Part shown: positions 16,827 to 26,139 of the stretch, piece after piece | Layout of the letters: each line of letters opens with the position of its first letter | Numbering within the stretch: the first letter of the stretch is position 1 | From: Pseudocolwellia sp048296855 | GTDB lineage: Bacteria > Pseudomonadota > Gammaproteobacteria > Enterobacterales > Alteromonadaceae | Length of the DNA: 64,000 nucleotides | Strand: one strand, 5' to 3' | Assembly (NCBI GenBank): GCA_048296855.1 | Contig: CP182631.1 | Translations under genes and position numbers: made by a program | The notes under the pieces: generated by a model | Database searches by the model: none | Seen by the model: the letters and a program-made list of their open reading frames with translations, nothing else | Told to the model about the DNA's origin: nothing

Positions 16827-17962
16827 CCCTATTTTGGATCTCTTTAGCGCTATTGGTATATTCGTATTTTATTTTCCCTTTATTGTTGAAGATATTTGTG
16901 ACGCCAAAAAGTATTGTAAGTGCTGATCTTAAAGAATACCCTGATGTTGATATTATTATTGCAGCGTATAACGAAGAGTCATGTATAAAAGAACGTATTG
17001 AAAATGCTTTAGCTCAAAATTATAAAGGCAATTTAAATGTTCTTGTTGCATCCGACGGTAGTAAAGATAATACCGGTGCTATAATTACAAGTTTCACTGA
17101 TCCCAGAGTTAAAGCCTTTAATTTTGAAGAGAACCGAGGGAAAATATCAATTCTTAATGATCTGGTTTCTGAATCAAAAGCAGAATTCTTAGTTTTCACT
17201 GATGCAAATACCGAATTTGAAACTAATGCCGTTAATATACTGATAAACAGTTTTTCTGAAAAAACAGGTGCAGTTTCTGGCGAGCTTATATTAATTACCG
17301 ATGATGGTAACCAAAATAAAGATGGTCTCTATTGGAAGTACGAACAATTCCTTAAAAAATGTGAGTCTGCGCTAGGTGGTATATTAGGTGCAAACGGTGC
17401 TATTTATGCCATTCGAAAAGAGTTATATATCCCTTTATCTAAAGACACGATTGTTGATGACTTTTGTATTGCAATGAATGTTAAAAAGCAGGGCTATGAG
17501 GTTTTATATAATGATAAAGCAATAGCTTCTGAAGAGGTTGCCCCATCTTTATATGATGAAGTAGGTCGTCGAGTAAGAATTGGTGTTGGTAATTATAAAG
17601 CTTTTAATAGTAATTTATGGGCTTTATTGCCAACACAGGGGTGGTTTAGTTTTTGTTATTGGTCTCATAAAGTTTTTCGATGGTATGCGCCTCATTTAAT
17701 GATTTTAGTATTCATATCTAACTTATTTTTATTAAGTAGCCCTTTATATATGATTTTATTGATTGGGCAAATCGCTTTTTATGCAACTGGATGGCATGGA
17801 ACAAAAAAAATTAGTCAAGGTATTAAAGTTGGTAGTATAGTCGCTATTATTAGCTTCTTTTTATCTATGAATACGGCATTAGGCAAAGGCTTTTTATTAT
17901 TTTTAAAAGGTCAAAAGAACGGCGGTTGGCAACGAACAGCAAGACAAGGGGAAACTAAATAA
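16820..17962 (+). CDS. GT2-family membrane glycosyltransferase
   Basis: A 380-residue processive-type GT2 enzyme: an N-terminal membrane helix (residues 3-24), a GT-A domain with VDIIIAAYNEESCIKERIE, the nucleotide-binding LVASDGSKDN, and the DXD-like FTDANTEF, then a region with IVDDFCIAMNVKKQGYEVLY and a GRRVRIGVGN motif, followed by C-terminal membrane helices (about 285-365). It resembles N-acetylglucosaminyltransferases of the IcaA/NodC style in layout. It could extend the chain or transfer one sugar; the number of membrane helices is modest. It is translationally coupled to both neighbours. Confidence 0.86.
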   Translation: MLTLFWISLALLVYSYFIFPLLLKIFVTPKSIVSADLKEYPDVDIIIAAYNEESCIKERIENALAQNYKGNLNVLVASDGSKDNTGAIITSFTDPRVKAFNFEENRGKISILNDLVSESKAEFLVFTDANTEFETNAVNILINSFSEKTGAVSGELILITDDGNQNKDGLYWKYEQFLKKCESALGGILGANGAIYAIRKELYIPLSKDTIVDDFCIAMNVKKQGYEVLYNDKAIASEEVAPSLYDEVGRRVRIGVGNYKAFNSNLWALLPTQGWFSFCYWSHKVFRWYAPHLMILVFISNLFLLSSPLYMILLIGQIAFYATGWHGTKKISQGIKVGSIVAIISFFLSMNTALGKGFLLFLKGQKNGGWQRTARQGETK

Positions 17963-19122
17963 TGTTAGGCTTTATCACGGTACTATTATTGTTAGCCGCA
18001 AGTACTTTATTTTGGCTAGTATTAAAAAAGAAGAATATGAATCTTTGGTTTTTTTCATATTTAAAAGGTCTTTTTAATAAACCTTACACGAACAAACCTA
18101 TCCATGTTTTATTTTGTTTTGTTGATCATTATGAACCGCAGTGGAGGAATGATGATATTGAGATTGAACGTGCTAGAGTTGACCGGTGGTTTAAAGATTA
18201 TCCTTTAATGGCTGAACAGCATAAAGATTCCGATGGAATTATGCCAAAGCATTGCTTTTTCTATCCACAAGAAGAATATCGCCATGAACATTTAGCTAAA
18301 TTATCAGACATGTGCTTTAGAGGTTTTGGTGAAATAGAAATACATTTACACCATCATGACGATACTGCTGAAAATTTCTCTGCAGTAATGACAAGTTTTG
18401 CTCATACATTGCATCATGATCATGGTGCTTTACCTGTACATCCAGAAACAGGGCAAATAATGTACGCATTTATACATGGTAATTGGGCATTAGATAACTC
18501 ATTACCAGACGGAAGCCAGTGTGGAATTGATAACGAGTTAAGTTTATTAAAAGAAACCGGTTGTTATGTGGATATGACATTACCATCAGCCCCGAGTCCA
18601 GCTCAAACAAAGAAAATTAATTCTATTTATTATGCAACTGGAAAACCAAACGAATGCAAGGCGCATGATGATGGGGTGGATGTTGAAGTAGGAAAAGATC
18701 CATCAGGAGATTTAATGCTTATACAAGGTCCTTTAGGACTAGCAATGAAATGGCGTACACCTAAAGGCTTACCGAGGATCGAAAATTCTGATATTCGTAA
18801 AACAATGCCACCAATTAAATCTCGTGTAGATCAATGGATAAATTCTCATATTCATGTAAAAGGTAAGCCTGAGTGGGTGTTTGTTAAAATTCATACGCAT
18901 GGTACTCAAGAGGGAGATATGGATACTTTACTTGGGCAGCCCCGACATGAAATGCATACTTATTTAGAAACAAAATATAATGATAAAGAAAACTATTTTT
19001 TGCATTATGTATCGGCAAGAGAAATGTATAACATAGCTAAGGCCGCTGAAGCTGGTAAAGAAGGAAACCCAAACTTATATAGGGATTTCATACTTAATAA
19101 GCCATTATTTAAAGCACTATAA
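17962..19122 (+). CDS. Membrane-anchored deacetylase-like protein, uncharacterised
   Basis: A 386-residue protein with an N-terminal membrane helix (about residues 3-21). Possible metal-binding sites are FVDHYEP at 53-59, EIEIHLHHHDD at 124-134, AFIHGNWALDN in the middle, and VKIHTHGTQEGDMD in the C-terminal third. The order D, H-rich, HG, H-x-HG resembles a diverged carbohydrate-esterase 4 (NodB-like) barrel. It starts at the last base of the preceding glycosyltransferase gene and precedes a classical deacetylase gene by 12 bases. It may deacetylate or hydrolyse nascent polymer in the periplasm. Catalytic activity is not shown by the sequence; function is inferred only. Confidence 0.7.
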   Translation: MLGFITVLLLLAASTLFWLVLKKKNMNLWFFSYLKGLFNKPYTNKPIHVLFCFVDHYEPQWRNDDIEIERARVDRWFKDYPLMAEQHKDSDGIMPKHCFFYPQEEYRHEHLAKLSDMCFRGFGEIEIHLHHHDDTAENFSAVMTSFAHTLHHDHGALPVHPETGQIMYAFIHGNWALDNSLPDGSQCGIDNELSLLKETGCYVDMTLPSAPSPAQTKKINSIYYATGKPNECKAHDDGVDVEVGKDPSGDLMLIQGPLGLAMKWRTPKGLPRIENSDIRKTMPPIKSRVDQWINSHIHVKGKPEWVFVKIHTHGTQEGDMDTLLGQPRHEMHTYLETKYNDKENYFLHYVSAREMYNIAKAAEAGKEGNPNLYRDFILNKPLFKAL

Positions 19123-19134
19123 GTATAAAGCCAT

Positions 19135-20133
19135 ATGCTTCGACACAGACTGAAACAGATAACTAAAAAAACATTAAGATTAACAGGCTTATATAATATT
19201 TTGTGGAGGTTTATTCCGAATGGTGTATACGTTTTTAACTACCACCGAATAGGGGATAAAAACACCTGTGAATTTGACCGTGAAGTTTTTTCATGTACAG
19301 CTGAAGGTTTTGATCAACAATGCCAATTCATTAAAGCTAACTTTAAGGTTATTTCTTCAGAGGAGTTAATCAGTATTCGCAAAGAAGGTAAGTGTGAAAG
19401 CAATAAATACGCCTTGATAACATTTGATGACGGATATATAGATAATTACAGTGAAGCTTTTCCTATTTTAAAAAAATATAATATACCTGCTACTTTTTAC
19501 GTGGCAACTAATTTTGTCAATAATGATTTAATACCTTGGTGGGATGAAATCGCTTATATTTTGAGGAAGTCTCAGGGTATGAGCTACCAATTGCCGACAC
19601 AGTCTATTACTTACGAATTAAAGTCAGACGAAATAGAATCTGTTATTAGTCGTGTTATTTATGACGCTAAGCGATTACAGAGTGTTACAGTTATTGAAGT
19701 GCTAGACGATATACGATCGACATTTTCGTCGTATTTAGACGATTTTAAAAACCAAAAACATAATCTATTTATGAATTGGGAGCAGTTAATAGAGATGAGT
19801 TCATCAGGTATGAAAATTGGTTCTCATACGCTATCACATCAAATGTTATCGCAATTATCTGATGTATCCCAAGAGTACGAATTAATGCACTCTAAGAAAA
19901 TAATAGAGGATAACCTCACGGGAAAAATTGAATCCGTCGTTTATCCTGTAGGGAGAAAGCATTGCTATACTGAGAGAACTTGTCAATTGGCAGCATTATC
20001 TGGGTATACATTTGGCTTTAATAACGAACCCGGCCGTATTACTAATACCTCTAACCCTCATGATTTAAATCGTTATTGTATCGGGTCTAATGATATTGTA
20101 GAGCTAAAATTGACCGTACTTTTTCACTTATAA
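19135..20133 (+). CDS. Polysaccharide deacetylase (NodB domain)
   Basis: A 332-residue carbohydrate esterase family 4 protein. Motif 1 is LITFDDGYIDNY with the metal-binding D98-D99 pair, and motif 2 is KIGSHTLSHQML with the two zinc histidines. A late YPVGRKHCY segment takes the place of the motif 3 arginine region. No clear signal peptide is present, although residues 20-35 are hydrophobic. It may remove N-acetyl groups from the exopolysaccharide or an intermediate. Its neighbours are the membrane-anchored deacetylase-like gene and, after a 68-base gap, a glycosyltransferase gene. Confidence 0.87.
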   Translation: MLRHRLKQITKKTLRLTGLYNILWRFIPNGVYVFNYHRIGDKNTCEFDREVFSCTAEGFDQQCQFIKANFKVISSEELISIRKEGKCESNKYALITFDDGYIDNYSEAFPILKKYNIPATFYVATNFVNNDLIPWWDEIAYILRKSQGMSYQLPTQSITYELKSDEIESVISRVIYDAKRLQSVTVIEVLDDIRSTFSSYLDDFKNQKHNLFMNWEQLIEMSSSGMKIGSHTLSHQMLSQLSDVSQEYELMHSKKIIEDNLTGKIESVVYPVGRKHCYTERTCQLAALSGYTFGFNNEPGRITNTSNPHDLNRYCIGSNDIVELKLTVLFHL

Positions 20134-20201
20134 TGGTGTATCATTCACACTAACTTTATTGTACTAAATAATCGAAATATATTATTTTTTTAGGTGTGCA
20201 G

Positions 20202-21236
20202 ATGCGTATTCTACATGTAGTTAGTAGCCTTAATGTTGGTGGGGCAGAACGATTTGTTATAGATTTAGCGATAGAACAAAATAATTCACTAAAACTCAAA
20301 CCTAGTTTTTTGTCTATGGGGAAAAAAGATGAACCCCTAGAAAGAGAAATAGAAAAAACATATTTACACTTATTTCATGCAACAAGTATTAAAGAGCTAA
20401 AAATAATCCTCAAAAAATACGATGTTGTTCATGTACATAGTAGTCATTGTTTATTGCGGATTCTTTTAGCTAGCCTATTTAACCCTATTCGTGTTGTTTA
20501 TACGCGCCATAATGAAAAAGTTCATACATCTATCAAATGGAGATTAGTTTACTTATTAGCTTATTATAAGCTTCATAAAATGGTGTTTGTAGCCGAAAAA
20601 GCTAAATCGAAATATCTCAAAGTATATCCTAAGTTTATAAGTAAAGCGCAAACTGTATTAAATGGTGTACTTCCCATAGATAAGACAAAAAACAAGAGTG
20701 ATCGTATACGAATATCTCATGTCGGGCGTTTTGTCCCACTGAAATCACAGCATGTGCTTATCGAAGCTCTTGAGCAACTACCTGATAACCTTAAAAGCAA
20801 AATTGACATATATTTTTATGGTACAGGAGAGTTGTTAAATATAAATAAAGAACTCGCAAGCTTAAAAATACCAAACGTTACAGTGAACTTTAAAGGTTTT
20901 GTGACTGATCGTAATGAAATATACAAAAATACTGACATATTAGTTGTTACCTCTGAAACTGAAGGTTTATCTTTGGCTATTCTTGAAGCTTTAGCTAGCG
21001 GAACACCTGTTATTGCTAGTAATGTTGGTGGTAATCCTGAGCTAGTTAAAGATAATGTTAACGGATTCCTTTATGAATATTCGGATTATCATACTTTAGC
21101 AAGGAAGATTATTGCATTAATTGAAAATCCAGCGCTATATGAAAAATTTAGTATCGAGAGTGTCAGATTATATCGGCAGGGCTTTTCTATGAGTAAATGT
21201 GCAAAGCAATACTTTACTTGTTACCAATATGAATAA
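20202..21236 (+). CDS. GT4-family glycosyltransferase
   Basis: A 344-residue GT-B enzyme starting MRILHVVSSLNVGGAERFVI, a common opening for family-4 transferases. The C-terminal donor site includes VVTSETEGLSLAILEALASG and TPVIASNVGGNPELV. The ATG at 20202 is preferred over the GTG at 20196 because AGGTG at 20192-20196 gives normal spacing. It is 10 bases before the flippase gene, so they are likely co-transcribed. The sugar is unknown. Confidence 0.88.
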   Translation: MRILHVVSSLNVGGAERFVIDLAIEQNNSLKLKPSFLSMGKKDEPLEREIEKTYLHLFHATSIKELKIILKKYDVVHVHSSHCLLRILLASLFNPIRVVYTRHNEKVHTSIKWRLVYLLAYYKLHKMVFVAEKAKSKYLKVYPKFISKAQTVLNGVLPIDKTKNKSDRIRISHVGRFVPLKSQHVLIEALEQLPDNLKSKIDIYFYGTGELLNINKELASLKIPNVTVNFKGFVTDRNEIYKNTDILVVTSETEGLSLAILEALASGTPVIASNVGGNPELVKDNVNGFLYEYSDYHTLARKIIALIENPALYEKFSIESVRLYRQGFSMSKCAKQYFTCYQYE

Positions 21237-21246
21237 TTTATAAAAC

Positions 21247-22752
21247 ATGAGAACTTCTGTACAAGCAGCAATGTCAGCAATTAATTTATATAGTGAGTAT
21301 TTTTTAGGACTTATTATATCTTTAACAATCGCTCGCAATTTAACGACCGATGATTACGGCGTATATTCAAGTATTATATGGATTTCAGGATTAGTCACGC
21401 TCGCAATTAACTCAGGATTAGGTATAAATGCTACTAAGTTTATTGCAGAATTTACTAAGCGTGATCCCAAATCTCTGCCAGCTATAGTTGCGTATTTTTG
21501 GAGAATTCAGCATATTCGTATCCTTATTGTTAGTGCTATCGCCTTAGTTATATTGCTATCTAGTTACGGTAATACAAATATAGAGCCATGGTTATTAACT
21601 ACGCTTTTCATTTGTGCAGTCATTAAAGCCGATTATATGTTTAGAATGGCTGTTTTTAAAGGAGTAAAAAAGTTTGATGTTATTGCTAAAACTAGTGTAA
21701 TTGCAAATCCTTTTAACATTGCTTTAGTTTTATTATGTGCATATCTAGATGCAACATTGAATAATTTTATTTTAGTGTATTGTGTTGCATGCTTAATATA
21801 CGGTGTAAGCGCTCGGCTTTATACAAAGCAATTACCGAGTAGACAATGGGACAATGGTATTGTTCAGGAGCATAAAAAAAGAATAGTCATTCAAATGTTA
21901 TCTGCAACTGGAATAGTGTTTTTTGGTACATTGATATTTAAACAAAGTCAGGTGTTAGTTTTAGAAAAAAGTGACTTTTTTACTGAGGCAGGGTTCTTTA
22001 ACATTGCTTTTCTATTGTCTACAGCCGCAATCACGCTGGTTCCTGGTATTTATCAAGAAATACTTCTACCTAAAATAACTGATGCAGTTGAAAATGGCGA
22101 TGTTAAGAGTCAAGTAGAGCAAGCCGAACGTTATTTAATAACATTATCTATGGCAGTAGCTATACCTATGGTTATATATGCTGATGTAATTATTGAGGTG
22201 CTATATGGTGAACGGTATCAAGAGGCCGCTTTTAGTTTACAAATCATGGTCGTTCTGAAAGCAATTATGACATTAAATCAAGGTGCTAACTTAACGTTAA
22301 TTAGTCATGATAAACAGTTTGATATGGTCAAAGTTAATGCTGGAATGTTTGTTTTTGCAATGATCCTTAGCCTTTTTATTGTGCCGTTTATGGGGCTAAC
22401 AGGTGCTTTAATTGTGTACGGAACATTAGTGTTTATACTTCTATTTTCATATAGTATGTTGGCAAGAAGCTGTAAATACAAAATGATTTCTGTAAATAAT
22501 TTATTAAGAATTATAGTTCCTGCACTTATTTCAACAGGAGCTCCTTTAATTATAAATCAATTTTTATCGGGGATTTTATCTTCTATTATCGGGTCTATTA
22601 GTTTTGTTGTTTTATATTTTTACTTGCTTTTTATTTTTAGAGGTTATGATAGGTCGGTAGTGTATATATTAAAGCAAATAGAGCCTAAATCTCCGAAAAA
22701 AATAAAGGTATACATTAATTGGGGAATAAAACAGCTAATGAATACAAAGTGA
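21247..22752 (+). CDS. Oligosaccharide-repeat flippase (Wzx/MATE-like PST family)
   Basis: A 501-residue polytopic membrane protein with about 12-14 hydrophobic segments and the N-terminal EYFLGLIISLTIARNLTTDD pattern of polysaccharide flippases. It should move lipid-linked repeat units to the periplasmic face. It is the last gene of the plus-strand biosynthetic run before the repeat-bordered acyltransferase segment. A Wzy-type polymerase candidate is found at 26136-27437. Confidence 0.9.
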   Translation: MRTSVQAAMSAINLYSEYFLGLIISLTIARNLTTDDYGVYSSIIWISGLVTLAINSGLGINATKFIAEFTKRDPKSLPAIVAYFWRIQHIRILIVSAIALVILLSSYGNTNIEPWLLTTLFICAVIKADYMFRMAVFKGVKKFDVIAKTSVIANPFNIALVLLCAYLDATLNNFILVYCVACLIYGVSARLYTKQLPSRQWDNGIVQEHKKRIVIQMLSATGIVFFGTLIFKQSQVLVLEKSDFFTEAGFFNIAFLLSTAAITLVPGIYQEILLPKITDAVENGDVKSQVEQAERYLITLSMAVAIPMVIYADVIIEVLYGERYQEAAFSLQIMVVLKAIMTLNQGANLTLISHDKQFDMVKVNAGMFVFAMILSLFIVPFMGLTGALIVYGTLVFILLFSYSMLARSCKYKMISVNNLLRIIVPALISTGAPLIINQFLSGILSSIIGSISFVVLYFYLLFIFRGYDRSVVYILKQIEPKSPKKIKVYINWGIKQLMNTK

Positions 22753-22776
22753 CTCCTTTGACTGTTTTATCTATAG

Positions 22777-23009
22777 TAACCCTAATTCGGGATAAGTAAT
22801 TATGCCTAATATTGATATTTAATCACCTACATCGTTGCCTACATGGATGCAGGTATTTGGTTTTTATCGGGAATAAAAATGCCTTATGCGAATAAACTCC
22901 AACATTAGGAAGCAATGAATGTATTATTTTGGATAAGTATTTATTTGAATTTTCATCTTTTACTTATAAATCATAAGATTAAAAAAATCATTATCCCGAG
23001 TTCGGGTTA
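22777..23009. mobile_element. MITE-like element bounded by 19-bp inverted repeats
   Basis: Left end TAACCCTAATTCGGGATAA (22777-22795) is matched by the reverse complement of TTATCCCGAGTTCGGGTTA (22991-23009), 17 of 19 bases identical. The 233-base unit has no transposase. A short 62-residue frame inside and beyond it has no plausible coding features. The interior has a near-palindromic CTACATGGATGCAGG (from about 22835). It sits in the gap between the flippase gene and the acyltransferase pair. I see no convincing target duplication. Confidence 0.6.
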
Positions 23010-23136
23010 TAGTAGTCAATTGAAAGTAACTATTGAAGGGGAATTCTATAGGTATTATTCATGCTCGAATTTAAGCAGACAATATCCCCTAAAAATTGGG
23101 TAACTGTCAGATTAGGTCTGAGCTACTACAATGACA

Positions 23137-23646
23137 CTATAACAAATCATTTTCGCGCTCGTAATAGCCTGTTTTATCACCAAAGCCTGCTTTAGCTATT
23201 ACCTTTTGCATAGCAAAGTTATCTTCTTTAGTATCTATGAAAATATTTTCAATAGCGTATTTCGTAAATAATACTTGTATACAAGATTTCAAGCTATATG
23301 TAGCAATTCCTTTTCCTTGAAAATTAGGATCTGTGTTAACCGGGCCAATTACACAATCATTCTTTCTAATGGTGTAATGATTACAATACCCAAAAGTAAC
23401 CTCTCCATCAGAAACTATATTATCACCCATACGAGTAAAGTAGATAACCTTACGAGTAATTAATGTTTTTAAAAATAATTTAAATAAGGTGTTAGATATC
23501 TTAAAATAATTTATAAGTGGAAATAGATGCAGAAAAAAATCTAAAAAATTTGAAATAGTAAAAAATGACAATTCTTTATTCTCTATGTCATTATCTTTTA
23601 GTTCGATTGTATTTACATTCAGCTTATAGATATACTGTTTTGGCAT
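23137..23646 (-). CDS. GNAT-family acetyltransferase
   Basis: 169 residues from the ATG at 23646, which overlaps the stop of the upstream gene (TAATG); an upstream in-frame ATG at 23658 is inside that gene. The C-terminal half shows a GNAT acetyl-CoA-binding pattern, VNTDPNFQGKGIATYSLKSC, then ENIFIDTKEDNFAMQKVIAK and KAGFGDKTGYYERE. The N-terminal half is poorly conserved. It is likely translationally coupled with the FemAB-like gene and may acylate a sugar or amino sugar of the polymer. The substrate is unknown. Confidence 0.72.
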   Translation of the reverse strand: MPKQYIYKLNVNTIELKDNDIENKELSFFTISNFLDFFLHLFPLINYFKISNTLFKLFLKTLITRKVIYFTRMGDNIVSDGEVTFGYCNHYTIRKNDCVIGPVNTDPNFQGKGIATYSLKSCIQVLFTKYAIENIFIDTKEDNFAMQKVIAKAGFGDKTGYYERENDLL

Positions 23647-24380
23647 TATAGACTCCAAATAACGCGATGAGGTAAAAAGCTAAACTTTTTCTTAAACCTT
23701 TTCAATGTTGGTGATGCACCTATATAGCCCCCATAAGTATATGCCTTGATATGTGTGTGATTTTGAATTACATACTCAGCAATAGATGTTATCAAAAGTG
23801 GTGTAACACCATTTTTTTGGTGATCTGCATGACCATAGTAATGTGATAGCTCAATAACATCTCCTGCTAAAAAACACCCTGCGTAAGCAACTAATTCATT
23901 TTTTTCACTGAAGACTCCAAAATATGGATAATCATGAGTATTGGTTTTACTTTTTGGGTTGCTGTGTTTTGTTGGGCGTTTATTTACAAAGTCATCCGGC
24001 ATTTTGCCTTGACGCACAGACGTAGATTTACGGATATCCCATACACCATCTAAATATTCATTAAAATTAATTCGCTCAAACGTATATCCAAGCCTTTTAG
24101 CTTTTTTAATATTGCGTCTACCTGAGCTTTCAATACCCTTTAAATAAAGTTCAAAATCACCATTTAATTCACAAACAGCAACACCTCTTGTTAGTTTACC
24201 AAATAAAGGCATTTTAGGGTGTTTAGCTGTAGCATCTTTATAATATTTGCGTGTCATTGACTCAAAGAAAGGCTCATTTCCTTTAGTTTTATCTAATTGA
24301 AGAGATAATTGAATTGTCGGGCTATTGAATACTATATGATATAAATTTTTAAAAGATTGATACTTTTCTGATAAATTCAT
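23646..24380 (-). CDS. FemAB/GNAT-like acyltransferase
   Basis: A 244-residue protein with the GNAT/FemAB fold seen in lipid-II or polysaccharide aminoacyl/acyltransferases: ESSGRRNIKKAKRLGYTFER, a middle block PYFGVFSEKNELVAYAGCFL and the cofactor-side LSHYYGHADHQKNGVTPLLI. It pairs with the GNAT gene at 23137-23646. The pair is on the minus strand inside a plus-strand biosynthetic stretch, between two inverted-repeat elements, which suggests it was inserted or shuffled. The acceptor is unknown. Confidence 0.68.
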   Translation of the reverse strand: MNLSEKYQSFKNLYHIVFNSPTIQLSLQLDKTKGNEPFFESMTRKYYKDATAKHPKMPLFGKLTRGVAVCELNGDFELYLKGIESSGRRNIKKAKRLGYTFERINFNEYLDGVWDIRKSTSVRQGKMPDDFVNKRPTKHSNPKSKTNTHDYPYFGVFSEKNELVAYAGCFLAGDVIELSHYYGHADHQKNGVTPLLITSIAEYVIQNHTHIKAYTYGGYIGASPTLKRFKKKFSFLPHRVIWSL

Positions 24381-24502
24381 TAAAATCTATTCCTAATTTG
24401 ATTGTGAACCTAAATCATTTGAGTTGATATAAATAATTCAATTATAATGATATTTGAGTTGGGTGCACAAACTAAATATCACAAACCAATCTTTGATAAA
24501 CA

Positions 24503-24749
24503 TATACCCATTATCACTCAAGATGCGTATTTCAGAGTGCTTGAATTTATATCGTTCAAGCGCTTCTCCGATGGGTCTAAAAACAATTTATGCATCGTTA
24601 TTAACTTTAGTCAGGGAATAACCATGACGTAAACTTAATGCCTTGCATACATGGATGCATGTACTTAGGTTTCGTTTGGAACGTGAAATCTGTGCGTAAA
24701 TTGTTTTTAGTTCCCATTGAAACCTACATCTTGAATGATAACGGGTATA
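24503..24749. mobile_element. MITE-like long imperfect palindrome
   Basis: TATACCCATTATCACTCAAGATG (24503-24525; key bases ACCC, TTATCA, CAAGATG) pairs with CATCTTGAATGATAACGGGTATA-type sequence at 24727-24749, differing at two sites. A second inner pair, CTAAAAACAATTTATGCA (24577-24594) and its mirror at 24693-24710, matches at 17 of 18 bases. There is also a hairpin GCTTGAA/TTCAAGC at 24539-24561. The 247-base unit codes no transposase and lies upstream of the acyltransferase pair. The centre has ACATGGATGCATGTAC, resembling the interior of the element at 22777-23009. Confidence 0.65.
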
Positions 24750-25086
24750 TATCTACGTTATGCATCTTATATCCATTAAAATTAAAAAACGCGCTATTAA
24801 TAATTGATAAGCCATAAAATATACGCTCATTATATATTATAAAGCGTACTTTTTGCTAAAGGCTTTGGAGCCATATAGATAAACATTGTAAAAATCTAGA
24901 TGTATGAATAAAAATGAAGCTTTAGAATAAATTACTAAAAAACTTTGTTTAAGCTGACCTTTATTTAACCGGAAATTTGGTTCAAGTCTAAGCTACTGTA
25001 AACCATTCTTATAATCACTGGACAATGACTGTTCAGAAACTTATCCTCTATATTAATAGATAAATATAAGGGTAATAAATAATTTA
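24750..25086. other. Noncoding stretch between the repeat element and the acyltransferase-3 gene
   Basis: These 337 bases are AT-rich and contain no credible gene. A promoter for the plus-strand acyltransferase and polymerase pair probably lies here, but I cannot point to a convincing -35/-10 pair. No strong hairpin or repeat was seen. Confidence 0.5.
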
Positions 25087-26139
25087 ATGCAAAAAAAAAA
25101 TTTAAACGCTCAAACGTTCAGAATGCGTGATATTAACCTAGATGCTGTAAAAGGATTGTTAATCTTATTTATTGTTATAGAGCATAATTCACTTTTAACT
25201 GATAATTACCTTTGGATACGCCCTTTTAGCGATGCATTTGCTGCGGCCTGTTTTCTAACTTTTACTTTTATCTGGCCTATTAAAAATACTGTCTCATTCA
25301 CTGCGTATTGTGATAAACATTTTTCATATTGGTGGCCTTTTTTTCTATTTGTCACATTTACAAGTATCTTAAATTTATTTTTTTATAATGTTAACTCTAT
25401 TGATTTCTTTTCAATACAATACTTAAAGGCGTTATTCATTTCGTCACCTTCAGATATCAAAGTTGCTTCTGGCTTTATGTACTTTTGGTTTATACCGTGT
25501 CTTTGTGCTCTATATGTATTAAGATTTTTTGAACAAAAGGTGGGGAGCTATTCTTTCTTTATAACTATACCATTATGGGCAACAATTGGTTTAATCGATG
25601 AAAATATATTAATTAATATACCATTTTCTCTACATGTTATTGCCTTCATATTCTTTTTAGGCCAATTATATTCTCGGCTTAATGGCTTTTTATTATTGCG
25701 TAATAATAAAGTTAAATACATTATTGTTATTATCTTTTTGGGATTTTCGATTGCTACTCCTTTTGTTGGTTGGGAGTTGTTTTTAGCTGCAGGTGTAATT
25801 CCTTCATTTAAGGAGCCTTTACTTTTACTTTTTTATTCAATATTTATTTTGATTGCTATTCCCGGACTCTATCATTTAACATATATGTTACCTAAATTTT
25901 TAGTGAAGTTTTTCAGCTATTTAGGAGGGATTAGTTTAACTATATACTTAATACATCCAATATTATATATACTTATGACTCAGATATTAAAATTGATTAA
26001 TCACCCAGAATTATCATTTTTAATCACCATTAGTGGATGCTTAATTATAGGGTACACTATTGAACAAACATCCACGTTTAAAAAAGTTTTATTTCCTAAA
26101 ACATTAAGTTCTTTATCCAAAATTGGAAAGTATAAATGA
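25087..26139 (+). CDS. Acyltransferase-3 family membrane protein
   Basis: A 350-residue polytopic membrane protein with about ten hydrophobic segments. The N-terminus RDINLDAVKGLLILFIVIEH holds the family's conserved histidine, H36 in the mature numbering of this frame. This matches acyltransferase-3/OafA-like enzymes that O-acetylate polysaccharides from the cytoplasmic side of the membrane. Its stop overlaps the next gene's start by four bases (ATGA), so the two are translationally coupled. The acceptor is presumed to be the exopolysaccharide; not proven by sequence. Confidence 0.82.
   Translation: MQKKNLNAQTFRMRDINLDAVKGLLILFIVIEHNSLLTDNYLWIRPFSDAFAAACFLTFTFIWPIKNTVSFTAYCDKHFSYWWPFFLFVTFTSILNLFFYNVNSIDFFSIQYLKALFISSPSDIKVASGFMYFWFIPCLCALYVLRFFEQKVGSYSFFITIPLWATIGLIDENILINIPFSLHVIAFIFFLGQLYSRLNGFLLLRNNKVKYIIVIIFLGFSIATPFVGWELFLAAGVIPSFKEPLLLLFYSIFILIAIPGLYHLTYMLPKFLVKFFSYLGGISLTIYLIHPILYILMTQILKLINHPELSFLITISGCLIIGYTIEQTSTFKKVLFPKTLSSLSKIGKYK

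Noticed and set aside
22915..23103. 62-residue frame between the flippase gene and the GNAT gene
   Set aside because: It starts inside the inverted-repeat element, has no ribosome binding site and no protein-like composition.
24447..24632. 61-residue frame upstream of the acyltransferase pair
   Set aside because: It runs through the left half of the palindromic element; the open frame is chance.
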